32,104 bases of DNA. Origin: Caldisericum sp. (GTDB lineage: Bacteria; Caldisericota; Caldisericia; Caldisericales; Caldisericaceae). The DNA is taken from positions 1-32,104 of the forward strand of contig JAIMJY010000010.1 in NCBI GenBank assembly GCA_020692945.1, written 5' to 3'. The position numbers and the translations under genes were made by a program. Every line of letters begins with the position of its first letter. The first letter of the stretch is position 1. The notes under the pieces are model-generated. The model saw nothing but the letters and a program-made list of their open reading frames with translations. It did not search any database and had not been told where the DNA came from. This document shows positions 15,521-24,676 of the stretch, one piece after another.

Positions 15521-16596
15521 ACAAAGAAAAAAAGACTTTAATCGTTTTCTTGGTCGTTGTAGTTTATCTCCTTGCCTTAGTGGGAGTTCTGATGAGTTTT
15601 AGTATTAGCTTTGCGGAAAGCGAAAAGCTCTCTATCAATTTGTTCATTAAACAGCTTGCCTATGTTGGCATTGGAACAGTTGTGCTGGTTTTCTTTTCCT
15701 TTTTTAACCATCACAAGTTGAGAGGACTTGCCAAGACGATTTTTCTACTTTTATTTATTATACTCAATGTTCTACTTTTTAAGGGTTTTGAGGATTTGCA
15801 CAGATGGATTCCTCTTGGGCTTATGGCTATACAGCCTTCACAATATACCTATCTCATTTTATCCCTTTTAATTGCAAGAATTTTTTCTGGTCCGCTCGAT
15901 GACAAAAAACTGTCCAAGCTCTACCTAGCATCTTATTTAATAATAGCAATTGTTTCTGGATTAATTGTTTTTGAGCCAGACATGGGAAGTGGAATTATTA
16001 CATTTCTATCTTCTTTTGCGCTTCTTTTTGTGAGCGGGATGCCATTGTATGAATTTTTGACTTTTTCGTTGTTAGGAGCATCAGGTATAGCATTAGTACT
16101 TCCTCTTAGTGCTGAGTGGTCAAGCAGACTAAAAGCATGGCGAAATCCTTATGCTTACCAAACTGGAGATGCCTTGCAGATGCTTCAGTCTATAAGGGCC
16201 TTTGCAAGAGGTGGCATAACTGGGGTTGGATTTATGAGAAGCTTGTTAAAATTCCCTGGTTATCTTCCCGTAAGTTCTTCCGATTTCGTTTATGCTATCA
16301 TAGGCGAGGAAATAGGTTTGTTTGGATGCACTCTTTTGATTGTGCTTTATGTAATCATTGCTTTCATTGGATTAAGAGTCGCAAAAATGGCAAAATCAAC
16401 ATTTTCTATGCTCTTAGCTTTTGGCCTTACAATTGGACTTATCAGTTGGGCTGTTGTTAATATGGCCGTTAATGTAGGGCTCATGCCTGTCACCGGTGTT
16501 CCCCTTCCATTTGTAAGTTTCGGTGGGAACAATATGATTGCTAACTTTGCAAGTACCGGTATTTTGATAAACATTATTAGAAAAGAGGTTGGTTAG
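15517..16596 (+). CDS. ftsW: Septal peptidoglycan glycosyltransferase FtsW (SEDS family)
   Basis: 359 residues with about ten membrane helices. FtsW is the SEDS glycosyltransferase that polymerises lipid II at the septum together with FtsI. SEDS motifs seen: RWIPLGLMAIQPSQ, FEPDMGSGI (the catalytic Asp region), GFMRSLLKFPGYLPVSSSDFVYAIIGEEIG split across the central loop, and the C-terminal MPVTGVPLPFVSFGG. RodA has the same motifs. Location between murD and murG, the standard ftsW site, decides the name. It begins with ATGA on the murD stop. Confidence 0.93.
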   Translation: MNKEKKTLIVFLVVVVYLLALVGVLMSFSISFAESEKLSINLFIKQLAYVGIGTVVLVFFSFFNHHKLRGLAKTIFLLLFIILNVLLFKGFEDLHRWIPLGLMAIQPSQYTYLILSLLIARIFSGPLDDKKLSKLYLASYLIIAIVSGLIVFEPDMGSGIITFLSSFALLFVSGMPLYEFLTFSLLGASGIALVLPLSAEWSSRLKAWRNPYAYQTGDALQMLQSIRAFARGGITGVGFMRSLLKFPGYLPVSSSDFVYAIIGEEIGLFGCTLLIVLYVIIAFIGLRVAKMAKSTFSMLLAFGLTIGLISWAVVNMAVNVGLMPVTGVPLPFVSFGGNNMIANFASTGILINIIRKEVG

Positions 16597-16597
16597 A

Positions 16598-17671
16598 TTG
16601 AAAATACTCATTGCTGCGGGTGGTACAGGTGGTCATGTCTATCCAGCTATTGCAATAGCAGAAGCTTTCAAACCCGAAGGAATTAATGTAATTTTTGTTG
16701 GAAGAAAGGATAGCTTTGAGGAGAGTAAATACAAAGAGTATGGTTTTCCTGTTGCAGTTGTTCATGCTTCTCAATTTGATTTTGGTTTAAGAAAAGTTGT
16801 TGTTTTCGTGTTCAATCTTGTGCGAGGTATCAGAGAAGCTCTTTCTATACTTAATATTGAGCGCCCCGATGCTGTAATTGGCGGAGGTGGTTACGTTTCT
16901 GCCCCTGTGGTCTTTGCTTCTATGATGAAAAGAATTCCCTATTTTCTCTATGAACAGAATATAATCCCCGGAAGGACGAATAGGATTTTTAAAAATTTTA
17001 GTAGAAAAGTTTTTCTTGGTTTTCCAGATGAATATAATTTTTTTGGAAATAAAGGTTTTTTCACTGGTAATCCGCTTAGAAAGAAGATAACAGAAAAGGA
17101 TAAAGAAAAAGCATTAGCATATTTTGGGTTTAAAAACCTTCCAACTCTTGTTGTGTTTGGTGGAAGTGGAGGGGCTAACAGGCTTAACGTAGTCTTTTCA
17201 AATGTGGCACAAATTATTTTGCAAAAAGTTGGTATTCAGATAGTTTTTATTACAGGAGAGAAATGGTACGATGAAATTGCGAGTAAATTAAATAGTAACC
17301 CTAACATGGTAATTCTTCCTTTTCTTGAAGAAATGGGCCTTGCTTATTCAGTTGCTGATTTTGCCATTACAAGGGCAGGAGCAATGACTATGACAGAAAT
17401 TGCTTATTTTAAAGTTCCCTCGCTAGTGATTCCTTTCCCCTTTTCTCGTGATGACCATCAGAAGAAAAATGCGCTTTTTATTTTGCAATATGGGTGTATC
17501 GACTTGCTTGACGAAAAAATCCTAACAGAGGATGTAATTGTCGATAAAATTGTTTACTATTTTAATCATCTTGGTATAATAGAAAAGATGAAAGAAAACT
17601 GCAAAGGGATTTTCCCGGAAAATAGTGCAGAGCTGATTGTTAATTTCGTGAAGGTCGATATTAATGGATAA
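16598..17671 (+). CDS. murG: Lipid II synthase MurG
   Basis: About 357 residues. MurG transfers GlcNAc from UDP-GlcNAc to lipid I on the inner membrane face. Seen: N-terminal LIAAGGTGGHVYPAIAIAEA glycine-rich loop, GGGYVSAPVVFASM, YEQNIIPGRTNR, the GGSGGANRLN nucleotide loop, and ITRAGAMTMTEIAYFKVPSLVIPFP with the UDP-GlcNAc contacts. No ATG is available. I chose TTG at 16598 because GAGG at about 16585-16588 then sits 9 nt upstream and the protein begins MKILIAAGG as usual. A TTG at 16589 adds three residues and overlaps ftsW, but would abut its ribosome site. The 3' end overlaps murC by 8 bp. Confidence 0.94.
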   Translation: MKILIAAGGTGGHVYPAIAIAEAFKPEGINVIFVGRKDSFEESKYKEYGFPVAVVHASQFDFGLRKVVVFVFNLVRGIREALSILNIERPDAVIGGGGYVSAPVVFASMMKRIPYFLYEQNIIPGRTNRIFKNFSRKVFLGFPDEYNFFGNKGFFTGNPLRKKITEKDKEKALAYFGFKNLPTLVVFGGSGGANRLNVVFSNVAQIILQKVGIQIVFITGEKWYDEIASKLNSNPNMVILPFLEEMGLAYSVADFAITRAGAMTMTEIAYFKVPSLVIPFPFSRDDHQKKNALFILQYGCIDLLDEKILTEDVIVDKIVYYFNHLGIIEKMKENCKGIFPENSAELIVNFVKVDING

Positions 17672-19016
17672 AGTATTTATGATAGGAATTGCTGGTACTG
17701 GAATGAGTAAATTGGCGCTCATGCTCTCTGATTTGGGATATGAAGTTTTTGGAACAGATGTTCAGCACAATTTTGTGGTTGATTCACTTATAGAACGGGG
17801 CATTGAAGTTGTTTCTTCTGATTTTGTGCTTGATAAGAGTTTTAATTTGGTCGTTTATTCATCTGCTGTTCCTCTGACAGACCCTCACTTAATAGAAGCA
17901 CGGCAACTTGGAATAAAGACAGAAAAGAGAGGAGAAACCCTTGCACGGATTTCGCGAGACTTTAGGTCTATAGTCATTGCTGGCACTCATGGCAAAACAA
18001 CTACTGCTACAATGGTTGGAGCAAGTTTAAGACGAAGTTTTAAAACAGACCTTTATGTTGGCGCAGAGACACATTTTTACGACGACTTTTCAAAAGATGC
18101 AGAATATTTTGTCATTGAATCAGATGAAAGCGATGGCACTTTTCTTCTTTTTAATCCTGAAATTCTCATATTGACTAATGTGGACAGAGATCACCTTAAT
18201 TTGTACGGGGGAAATTTTAGCGAGCTTAAAACCGCTTTTGCAAAGCTTTTAGGTCAATCGTCGAAACGAGTGGTTTCTATGGATGACCCTGTCGCGTCGT
18301 CTCTTTCGTCTTCTTTCTCTGACACTTTTTTCTACAGCGTCTCCAATCATTCTGCCAATGCGTTCGCAAAGAACATTAGATTTGCAAATGAAGGAGTTTA
18401 CTTTGATGCATTCATTTTGGGGGGATATGCTAAAAATGTTTTTCTTCCAGCTTTAGGATTGAAAAATATTTCCAACGCCCTTGCAGCAATGCTTGTATCA
18501 CTTTTACTGGGAGAATCTATAGATAAAAGCGTTGAAGGTCTAGCTCAACTTCATATGCCTTCTCGGAGACTTGAAAAAAAAGGCGAAGTTTCATCTATTA
18601 TCGTTTTTGATGATCACGCAGACCATCCGACTGAAGTGGAAGCGACGCTTGACGCTATCAAAAAGCACTTTCCCATGAGAAGGATTATTGCGATTTTTCA
18701 ACCTCACCGATATTCAAGGATGTCGCTCTTGCGTGAAGAGGTTGGGAGGCCATTTCATCTTGCAGATGTTGTTCTTGTGACTGATATTTTCCCTGCATTT
18801 GAACCTCCAATAGAAGGTATATCTGGTGAATCAGTGTACAATTGGATTAAAAATAGAAATATAGATAAGGAAATATTTTATGTAAAAGATAAAAATGATA
18901 TTGCTAAAACTGTCGGAAATGTTGCTCGAAGAAGCGATATTGTTGTTACATTGGGGCCTGGTGACATAGGTAGTTTTAGCGCGTCAATTTTGGATATATT
19001 GAAGGAGAAAATATGA
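17664..19016 (+). CDS. murC: UDP-MurNAc--L-alanine ligase MurC
   Basis: 450 residues. MurC adds the first amino acid, normally L-alanine, to UDP-MurNAc. Seen: N-terminal GIAGTGMSKLALML loop (8-21), ATP loop GTHGKTT (107-113), ESDESDGTFLLF and NVDRDHLNLYGG in the central domain, and FDDHADHPTEVEATL then FQPHRYSRM in the C-terminal domain. The usual DDYGHHPTE reads DDHADHPTE, a minor variation near the amino-acid site. It overlaps murG by 8 bp and murB by 4 bp. Confidence 0.95.
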   Translation: MDKVFMIGIAGTGMSKLALMLSDLGYEVFGTDVQHNFVVDSLIERGIEVVSSDFVLDKSFNLVVYSSAVPLTDPHLIEARQLGIKTEKRGETLARISRDFRSIVIAGTHGKTTTATMVGASLRRSFKTDLYVGAETHFYDDFSKDAEYFVIESDESDGTFLLFNPEILILTNVDRDHLNLYGGNFSELKTAFAKLLGQSSKRVVSMDDPVASSLSSSFSDTFFYSVSNHSANAFAKNIRFANEGVYFDAFILGGYAKNVFLPALGLKNISNALAAMLVSLLLGESIDKSVEGLAQLHMPSRRLEKKGEVSSIIVFDDHADHPTEVEATLDAIKKHFPMRRIIAIFQPHRYSRMSLLREEVGRPFHLADVVLVTDIFPAFEPPIEGISGESVYNWIKNRNIDKEIFYVKDKNDIAKTVGNVARRSDIVVTLGPGDIGSFSASILDILKEKI

Positions 19017-19948
19017 CTAAAGAAATTGATTCTTTGAAAAAATCTTTAAGAGGCGAGGTGCTTCAGAATGAATCGATGTCAAAGCATACTTCTTTCCGTA
19101 TTGGCGGGCCTGCGGAAATTTTTGTAAAGCCAATTGATGTTAGAGACTTGAAGACAGCCATTAAATGGGCTAAAAGAAACAAGCTGCAGATATTTGTCAT
19201 CGGTAATGGTACAAATTTAATTGTCTCCGATGAAGGAGTTGAAGGTATTGTAATAAAAATTGGAGAAGCGTTTTCTGATGTTGAGTTCGATAATAAAGAG
19301 GCTTTTGTTCAAGCGGGAACTACAATCCAGAGTCTGCTTGAACAGGCGATGAAGCTTGGACTTGGTGGAATGGAATTTGCATGGGGGATCCCTGGTGCAG
19401 TAGGTGGGTCAATTGCAATGAATGCTGGCAGTAATTCACATTTTATAAGCACAAAGATAAATCGCGTTAACGTTATGGATTTTAATGGTAAAATCTATAA
19501 GCTGAATCATGATGATCTCAGGTTTGATTATAGATATTCTATTCTGCAGGATGAGCAGCTTATATTAACTGATGCCTTGTTTACTTTTGACAGGAAGGAC
19601 ATCACGTTTATGGAACATGAAAAAGAAATCTCTATAAAATCACGCTGGGAAAATCAGCCAATAAATTATCCCTGCGCCGGTAGCGTTTTTAAAAACCCTC
19701 CTACGACCTATGCCGGTAAAGTCCTTGAGGAGGTAGGATGTAAGGGAATGCAAACGGGGGGCGCAAAAATATCTGAAAAACACGCAAATTTTATTGTCAA
19801 CCTTGGCAATGCGACCGCGAATGACGTAATTAACCTTATAAGAGAGGCCCAGTACAGGGTGTACAAACAGAAGGACCTAATTCTTGAACTTGAAGTAAAG
19901 CTTGTCGGACAATTTGAAAATGTTTCTTTTCTTGAGAGAAAGAAATGA
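19013..19948 (+). CDS. murB: UDP-N-acetylenolpyruvoylglucosamine reductase MurB
   Basis: 311 residues. This FAD enzyme reduces enolpyruvyl-UDP-GlcNAc to UDP-MurNAc using NADPH. Seen: SKHTSFRIGGPAEIF (~23-37), GNGTNLIVSDEG (~64-75), GIPGAVGGSIAMNAG (125-139), YRYSIL, and AGSVFKNPP with the proton-donor serine at about residue 224. The length and the AGKVLEEVGCKG / EKHANFIVN region fit the shorter (type II) MurB lacking the extra loop of the E. coli enzyme. MurA is not in this window. It begins with ATGA on the murC stop. Confidence 0.95.
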   Translation: MTKEIDSLKKSLRGEVLQNESMSKHTSFRIGGPAEIFVKPIDVRDLKTAIKWAKRNKLQIFVIGNGTNLIVSDEGVEGIVIKIGEAFSDVEFDNKEAFVQAGTTIQSLLEQAMKLGLGGMEFAWGIPGAVGGSIAMNAGSNSHFISTKINRVNVMDFNGKIYKLNHDDLRFDYRYSILQDEQLILTDALFTFDRKDITFMEHEKEISIKSRWENQPINYPCAGSVFKNPPTTYAGKVLEEVGCKGMQTGGAKISEKHANFIVNLGNATANDVINLIREAQYRVYKQKDLILELEVKLVGQFENVSFLERKK

Positions 19949-20874
19949 GGGAAAGAGTTCTTGTGCTTTTAGGAGGGTTGTCCAAAGAAAGGGAGATTTC
20001 GATAAGGAGTGGCACTGCAATTGCTACAAGTCTCAAAAGAAATGGTTTTGAGGTGCTGGAATATGATTTTCAAGGGCACCTTGAGCAAGTTATTGCAGAG
20101 TTCAAACCTGATGTTGTTTTTATTGCGCTGCACGGTACACTTGGAGAAGACGGAACAGTGCAGGGAATGCTTGAAATTGCCCAAATACCTTATACTGGTT
20201 GTGGCGTCCTTCAGAGCGCCGTTTGTATGAATAAGCTTTTTACAAAATATTTTTTTAGAGAGATTGATGTACCGACTCCTAAATTTGTTTACAAGCGTAA
20301 GGGCGAGAGCGTTTCATTTAGCGAGATTAAAAAAATCCTCAACTGTGATAAGGTCGTTGTTAAGCCAGTTGACCAGGGCTCTGCAATTGGAGTGAGCATT
20401 GTAAACGACGAAGACGGTTTTAAAGAAGCATTGAATGAAAGCTATGTGCTTTCCAACGGAGTTTTGGTAGAAGAATTTATCAAAGGAACAGAGATAACCA
20501 TCACAGTAATCGGCAATTACCCGGATATAAAAGTGTTTCCAATCATAGAAATTGTGCCAGTACATGATTTTTATGATTTTTATTCTAAATATACGCCTGG
20601 TATGTCTAAGCACAACATACCTGCCAATATCTCTCAAAAAGCTGCTAAATCTGCCGAAGAATATGCATTTAAGATTTACCAAGAGATGGGCTTGAGAGAT
20701 ATTGCAAGAATTGATATGATTGCGATGGGAGATGAAGTGTTGGTCCTTGAAGTCAATACAATTCCTGGATTCACTGAAACAAGCCTTGTGCCTGATGCAG
20801 CGGCTTCTGCCAATATCAGTTTTGATGACCTAACTGATTTTATCGTTAAGGAAGCATTGAAACGTAAAAAATGA
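19945..20874 (+). CDS. ddl: D-alanine--D-alanine ligase
   Basis: 309 residues, ATP-grasp fold. Ddl makes the D-Ala-D-Ala dipeptide that MurF consumes. Seen: LLGGLSKEREISIRSG (~8-23), LHGTLGEDGTVQGMLE, VVKPVDQGSAIGVS (ATP loop), VEEFIKGTEIT, and EVNTIPGFTETSLVPDAA with the Mg- and substrate-binding residues. It is coupled to murB (4-bp overlap) and to the ftsQ-like gene (4-bp overlap). Whether it makes D-Ala-D-Ala or D-Ala-D-Lac was not resolved. Confidence 0.95.
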   Translation: MRERVLVLLGGLSKEREISIRSGTAIATSLKRNGFEVLEYDFQGHLEQVIAEFKPDVVFIALHGTLGEDGTVQGMLEIAQIPYTGCGVLQSAVCMNKLFTKYFFREIDVPTPKFVYKRKGESVSFSEIKKILNCDKVVVKPVDQGSAIGVSIVNDEDGFKEALNESYVLSNGVLVEEFIKGTEITITVIGNYPDIKVFPIIEIVPVHDFYDFYSKYTPGMSKHNIPANISQKAAKSAEEYAFKIYQEMGLRDIARIDMIAMGDEVLVLEVNTIPGFTETSLVPDAAASANISFDDLTDFIVKEALKRKK

Positions 20875-21476
20875 AACGTGCTATAAAAACACTTTTCGTA
20901 ATCATTTTTATTTTTATACTTGTGCTCATTAGTTTCTCTCCTCTCCTTCCCAAGCAACAGATTAATTTCGAAAGCAATGTACCTATATCTCTCGATGACA
21001 TTTTGTTCCGTTGTGGCAGTTTCTATTTTACATACATTCCCAAAAAAGCCGCTAACATAACTCATACATTCCTGAGAGCTTCCGTTTCTTATGAGGAGCA
21101 GCCGTTCTGTAACATCAAGTTTGACGAAGGGCTTTTTGGTGCAACCTCTACTGGTATAATTATAGAGCAGACTCTAAATGACGGGATTACTCTTGTTGCA
21201 AGGATTAAAAAATCTCAATGGAATGAAAATTTTGCGGGACTTTTTTGTGCATTGAAAGATAACAATTTATTTGGGGGGGTTGATTATTTTATTTTTTATC
21301 AAAATTATGTTGCATTTTTTGATAAAAACGGTATTCTTAATATAATAGGAAATTATAATTTTGGTGAGAAAGTGCGTGAGTACGTGAAAACAACTGAATT
21401 ATTAAATAAAAAGCTTAAACAAATAAAGACGATTGATTTGAGGTTTAACGATCAATCTGTTATAATTTGGAGATGA
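20871..21476 (+). CDS. ftsQ: Divergent FtsQ/DivIB-like division protein
   Basis: 201 residues: short basic start, one membrane helix (about 7-24), then an extracytoplasmic part. The first ~70 outside residues have the pattern of a POTRA domain, ending in a conserved-looking P-F-C-N-I-K-F-D-E strand like the xP-xLxIxVxE of FtsQ. The C-terminal IDLRFNDQSVII resembles the last FtsQ beta strand. At 201 residues it is shorter than typical FtsQ (about 240-280). Similarity alone would not name it. Position between ddl and ftsA, the standard ftsQ site, and topology do. FtsQ recruits FtsL/FtsB and regulates FtsW-FtsI. Confidence 0.72.
   Translation: MKRAIKTLFVIIFIFILVLISFSPLLPKQQINFESNVPISLDDILFRCGSFYFTYIPKKAANITHTFLRASVSYEEQPFCNIKFDEGLFGATSTGIIIEQTLNDGITLVARIKKSQWNENFAGLFCALKDNNLFGGVDYFIFYQNYVAFFDKNGILNIIGNYNFGEKVREYVKTTELLNKKLKQIKTIDLRFNDQSVIIWR
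21438..21466 (+). promoter_or_regulatory. Predicted internal promoter for ftsA-ftsZ
   Basis: TTGAGG (21438-21443), a 17-bp spacer and TATAAT (21461-21466) lie inside the 3' end of the ftsQ-like gene. The predicted start near 21473 is only about 5 nt before the ftsA ATG (21478). An extra promoter for ftsAZ inside the cluster is common in bacteria. Its use here is inferred from consensus match alone. Confidence 0.5.
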
Positions 21477-21477
21477 T

Positions 21478-22686
21478 ATGAGCGAGAGAATAGTTTCAGT
21501 GCTTGATTTAGGAAGTAGCAGTATTAAATTCCTCATTGCTGAGATTTCTGAGGGCAATGCATCCATTGTAGGAGTGGGAAATGTTCCATCAAGAAGTATC
21601 AACAAAGGTGTGGTAGTTGATTTGAACAGGTCGAGCGAAGCTATCATTCAAGCCAAGAAAGCGGCCGAAACTATGTCTGGCAAGAAACCATCTGCCGTTT
21701 ACGTCGCTGTTAGCGGAGGACATATCTATTCCCTTAACAACCGCGGGGTTGTTATCATTTCTAAAGAAGGCAGAGAAATTTCTAAAGACGATATCAGACG
21801 TGTTGAAGAATCTGCTAAAGTTCTCTTGTTGCAGGCAAACCAGAACATTATTCACATTCTACCGAGGCAGTTTATCATAGACGGTCAAGGTGGCATTAGG
21901 AACCCAATTGGAATGTCAGGCATCAAACTTGAGGAAGAGGTTCATATTGTTACTTGCTCATCTCCCGCTCTCTATAATATTAAAAAAGCAATTTCAATGG
22001 CTGGCTTAGACTTTGGAAACTTTGTTTTACAGTCACTTGCGTCAGCTTATGCTACTCTTAAAGATCAGGAGAAAGAACTTGGAGTGGCACTTCTTGATAT
22101 TGGAGCAGGAACGGGAGACCTCGTTGTTTATTCGAATGGCAATATTTCTCATACGGCAGTCTTACCAATCGGGGGAGGGTACATCACGAAAGATATAGCC
22201 TACGGTTTAAGAATTTCTTTAGACGAAGCAGAAAGAGTTAAAAAACAGTATGGTTTTGTCATAACATCAAGAGGCGAGATTCCTTCGGGTGAAGTTGAAA
22301 TAGAAAAGGTTAGTAATGGTGATAAAATTTACGTTCCCTACTCTGAAATTGGCGAAATAGTGACTTCGCGTGTTGACGAAATTCTTGAAGGCATTAGATT
22401 AGAACTAATGAAATCAGGGTTTTGGAGTTCAATTCCTTCTGGTATGGTAATCACTGGCGGGTGTGCTTTGCTTAAGGGATTTGCAGATAGAGCAAGCGAA
22501 ATACTTGAAATTCCCTCAAGAACAGCCTATCCAAGAGGAGATTTTGCTCTTTCGAACATCCTTAGTACTCCAGAATATTCAACAGCCGTTGGTCTCGTAC
22601 TGTACGCTATGGAAAACGAAGAGCTTGAGAGAAAGCGACCTGAATTCTTGAAGAGCCTGTCGTGGCTTAAAGACATTTTTGAATAG
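21478..22686 (+). CDS. ftsA: Cell division protein FtsA
   Basis: 402 residues, actin-like ATPase that tethers FtsZ to the membrane and recruits later division proteins. Seen: phosphate loop LDLGSSSIKFLI (~9-20), the SHS2 (1C) insert (~85-165), LLDIGAGTGDLVVY (second phosphate loop), and GMVITGGCALLKG (adenosine region). The last residues, PEFLKSLSWLKDIFE, form the expected amphipathic membrane-targeting helix. GGAG (21469-21472) lies 5 nt before the ATG. The ftsQ-like stop is 1 bp upstream, and ftsZ starts 14 bp downstream. Confidence 0.95.
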   Translation: MSERIVSVLDLGSSSIKFLIAEISEGNASIVGVGNVPSRSINKGVVVDLNRSSEAIIQAKKAAETMSGKKPSAVYVAVSGGHIYSLNNRGVVIISKEGREISKDDIRRVEESAKVLLLQANQNIIHILPRQFIIDGQGGIRNPIGMSGIKLEEEVHIVTCSSPALYNIKKAISMAGLDFGNFVLQSLASAYATLKDQEKELGVALLDIGAGTGDLVVYSNGNISHTAVLPIGGGYITKDIAYGLRISLDEAERVKKQYGFVITSRGEIPSGEVEIEKVSNGDKIYVPYSEIGEIVTSRVDEILEGIRLELMKSGFWSSIPSGMVITGGCALLKGFADRASEILEIPSRTAYPRGDFALSNILSTPEYSTAVGLVLYAMENEELERKRPEFLKSLSWLKDIFE

Positions 22687-22700
22687 GAGGTTGATTTTAA

Positions 22701-23747
22701 ATGATAGACCCATGGATGGGGGCACAAGCAAGGATAAAAGTGATAGGGGTTGGAGGTGGTGGTGGAAATGCCATTAACCGGATGATAGATGAGGGTGTTC
22801 AAGGAGTAGAATTTATTGCGGTAAATACTGATGTTCAGGTTCTTTCTTTAAATAAAGCAGATAAGAAAGTGCAGATTGGCCCGAGAACTACAGGTGGCTT
22901 GGGGGCAGGCTCCTACCCTGAAATAGGCAAAAAATCAGCTGAAGAAAGCAAAGATGAATTAATAAAAATGATTGAAGGGGCAGACATACTCTTTATTACA
23001 GCAGGTATGGGAGGAGGTACGGGGACGGGGGCCTCACCTTTTATTGCTTCCCTTGCGAAGGAACTTGACGTTCTTACGGTTGCCGTTGTTACTAAGCCGT
23101 TTTCATTCGAAGGGAGAGCCAGAATTCGAGTTGCCGAGGAAGGCATCAACGAGATTACTCCTAATGTTGACACTGTTATTGTGATTTCGAATGACCGATT
23201 GCTTAAGATAGTTGACAAAAAGATGCCCTTAAACGATGCATTCAAGGTTGCAGATAACATTCTGCTATTTGCAGTTAAAGGAATTTCTGACCTCATAACT
23301 GTACCTGGGCTCATCAATGTTGACTTTGCAGATGTCAAGACGACACTTAAAGAGGCAGGCACTGCATGGTTTGGAGTTGGTGTTGGAAAGGGTGAAAATA
23401 GAGCTACTGAAGCTGCCAAAAAAGCTGTTTCAAGCGCTTTGCTTGAGTTCTCCATAGACGGCGCAAACAGGGTTTTGTATAATATAACTGGTGGCAAAAA
23501 TTTTGGGATCGGTGAAGTCAATGAAGTTGCATCTGTAATCACTGATGCAGTTGCTCCTGACGCAAATATTATTTTTGGAGCTGCCATTGACGATGACATT
23601 GAAGACGAAGTCCGCATCACAGTTATAGCGGCAGGATTTGACAAAAAAACGGAGACAAAGCGTGGGAAAATTCTGGAAGCTTCACGTGAAAATTTTGAAA
23701 ACTCTGATTTCGAAATTCCGGCCTTTCTAAGGAAGAGAGGCAAGTGA
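22701..23747 (+). CDS. ftsZ: Cell division GTPase FtsZ
   Basis: 348 residues. This tubulin homologue forms the Z ring at mid-cell. Seen: [13 protein letters not shown] (~17-29), GTP-binding tubulin signature GMGGGTGTG (102-110, followed by ASP where AAP is usual), and the T7 synergy loop NVDFADVK (206-213), which completes the GTPase site of the neighbouring subunit. The C-terminus ends with the conserved FtsA-binding peptide, here EIPAFLRKR. The linker before it is short, about 20 residues, so the protein is smaller than most FtsZ. TAGGAGGT lies a suitable distance before the ATG. Confidence 0.97.
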   Translation: MIDPWMGAQARIKVIGVGGGGGNAINRMIDEGVQGVEFIAVNTDVQVLSLNKADKKVQIGPRTTGGLGAGSYPEIGKKSAEESKDELIKMIEGADILFITAGMGGGTGTGASPFIASLAKELDVLTVAVVTKPFSFEGRARIRVAEEGINEITPNVDTVIVISNDRLLKIVDKKMPLNDAFKVADNILLFAVKGISDLITVPGLINVDFADVKTTLKEAGTAWFGVGVGKGENRATEAAKKAVSSALLEFSIDGANRVLYNITGGKNFGIGEVNEVASVITDAVAPDANIIFGAAIDDDIEDEVRITVIAAGFDKKTETKRGKILEASRENFENSDFEIPAFLRKRGK

Positions 23748-23757
23748 ACTTAGTTGG

Positions 23758-24636
23758 ATGTTTAAAAAAGCTTTGTTTTTTCTCGTTGTAATTGTCATTA
23801 GTTTTTTTGTGCTTATTGGTCTTTCTAAGGATTTCGTTTCTTTTGTTAAGTCGAAAACAGTTAAGATAGTGGCTGTAAATGCTAATATTATTTCCGTCGA
23901 TGAAAAGACAGAGGGAACAACTCTTTTTTTGTCACTGCCTATTTTTTCAAATGCGGATGGAATAATCCATTTTCTCATCGCTGATGGGGTTTTTGTAAAC
24001 AAGGGGTCTATTGTTGCTCAAATCGTTGATAAAGACTCTGAGACAGATATCCTTAGTCCCGAGAAAGGTATATTTTTAAGATGTTCTTTGAACTATTATA
24101 CTGTTTTGTTGAACGATTTTATTAATGACAAAGTCACTACTTTTTCGATCAATAACGTTAACGAGGGGAAAAAGATTCATAGCGGAGATATAATAGCTTC
24201 CGTTGTTAAAAGCAACGATTACCTTATCAAAATTGGTTCGTTAAATGTGAGCGATTTGCCAAATACTGTAGGCATAAAAGTTGAAGGTAGTCTTGAGCCT
24301 ATTAAGGCAAGCGTTGTAAAGAGTAAAGAAGGTAATATTTATTTGCAGTTGAACGATTTTTTTCAGGAACTTTATGATAAGAAAACTTTCACTGTATTTT
24401 TTTCGGATATTAGAGGGTTTGAGGTGGAGAAAAGAGATGTTGTTAAGAGAGAGGGCTCATCAGGAGTTTATATAGTAAACGGCGATAGAGTTCGCTTTGT
24501 TTTGGTAGATTTGTATGATGCTGACGACAAACTTTTGGCAAGCATTAAAGATCCATATTTTAAAGAGTTCAGTACTTTTTTCCTTATAAAAGCTCCGTCT
24601 TTTGTCAAAGAAGGCGATCCTGTTGGAAGTTTTTAG
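23758..24636 (+). CDS. HlyD/biotinyl-lipoyl-like membrane-anchored protein of the division cluster
   Basis: 292 residues: one N-terminal membrane helix (about 4-24) and a large extracytoplasmic part of alternating beta strands. The stretch DGIIHFLIADGVFVNKGSIVAQIVD and the later GKKIHSGDIIASVV have the lipoyl/barrel-sandwich pattern (hydrophobic-G-x-V-x-x-G-x-x-I/L) of HlyD-type adaptors. No outer-membrane partner or efflux pump lies beside it. From general knowledge, proteins of this type are encoded close to ftsZ/sepF in some clostridia, so a structural role at the envelope during division is possible. The start ATG lies 10 bp after ftsZ and has no clear Shine-Dalgarno site. Function is not established by sequence. 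Confidence 0.6.
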   Translation: MFKKALFFLVVIVISFFVLIGLSKDFVSFVKSKTVKIVAVNANIISVDEKTEGTTLFLSLPIFSNADGIIHFLIADGVFVNKGSIVAQIVDKDSETDILSPEKGIFLRCSLNYYTVLLNDFINDKVTTFSINNVNEGKKIHSGDIIASVVKSNDYLIKIGSLNVSDLPNTVGIKVEGSLEPIKASVVKSKEGNIYLQLNDFFQELYDKKTFTVFFSDIRGFEVEKRDVVKREGSSGVYIVNGDRVRFVLVDLYDADDKLLASIKDPYFKEFSTFFLIKAPSFVKEGDPVGSF

Positions 24637-24676
24637 TGTAACTTTTTTGATTAATTTACGTTTATAGAGGTAAGAG

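Noticed and set aside
22913-23743. A 276-codon open frame on the strand opposite ftsZ
   Set aside because: It lies wholly within the highly conserved ftsZ, has low-complexity composition rich in Ser/Ala/Pro, and results from codon bias rather than a gene.
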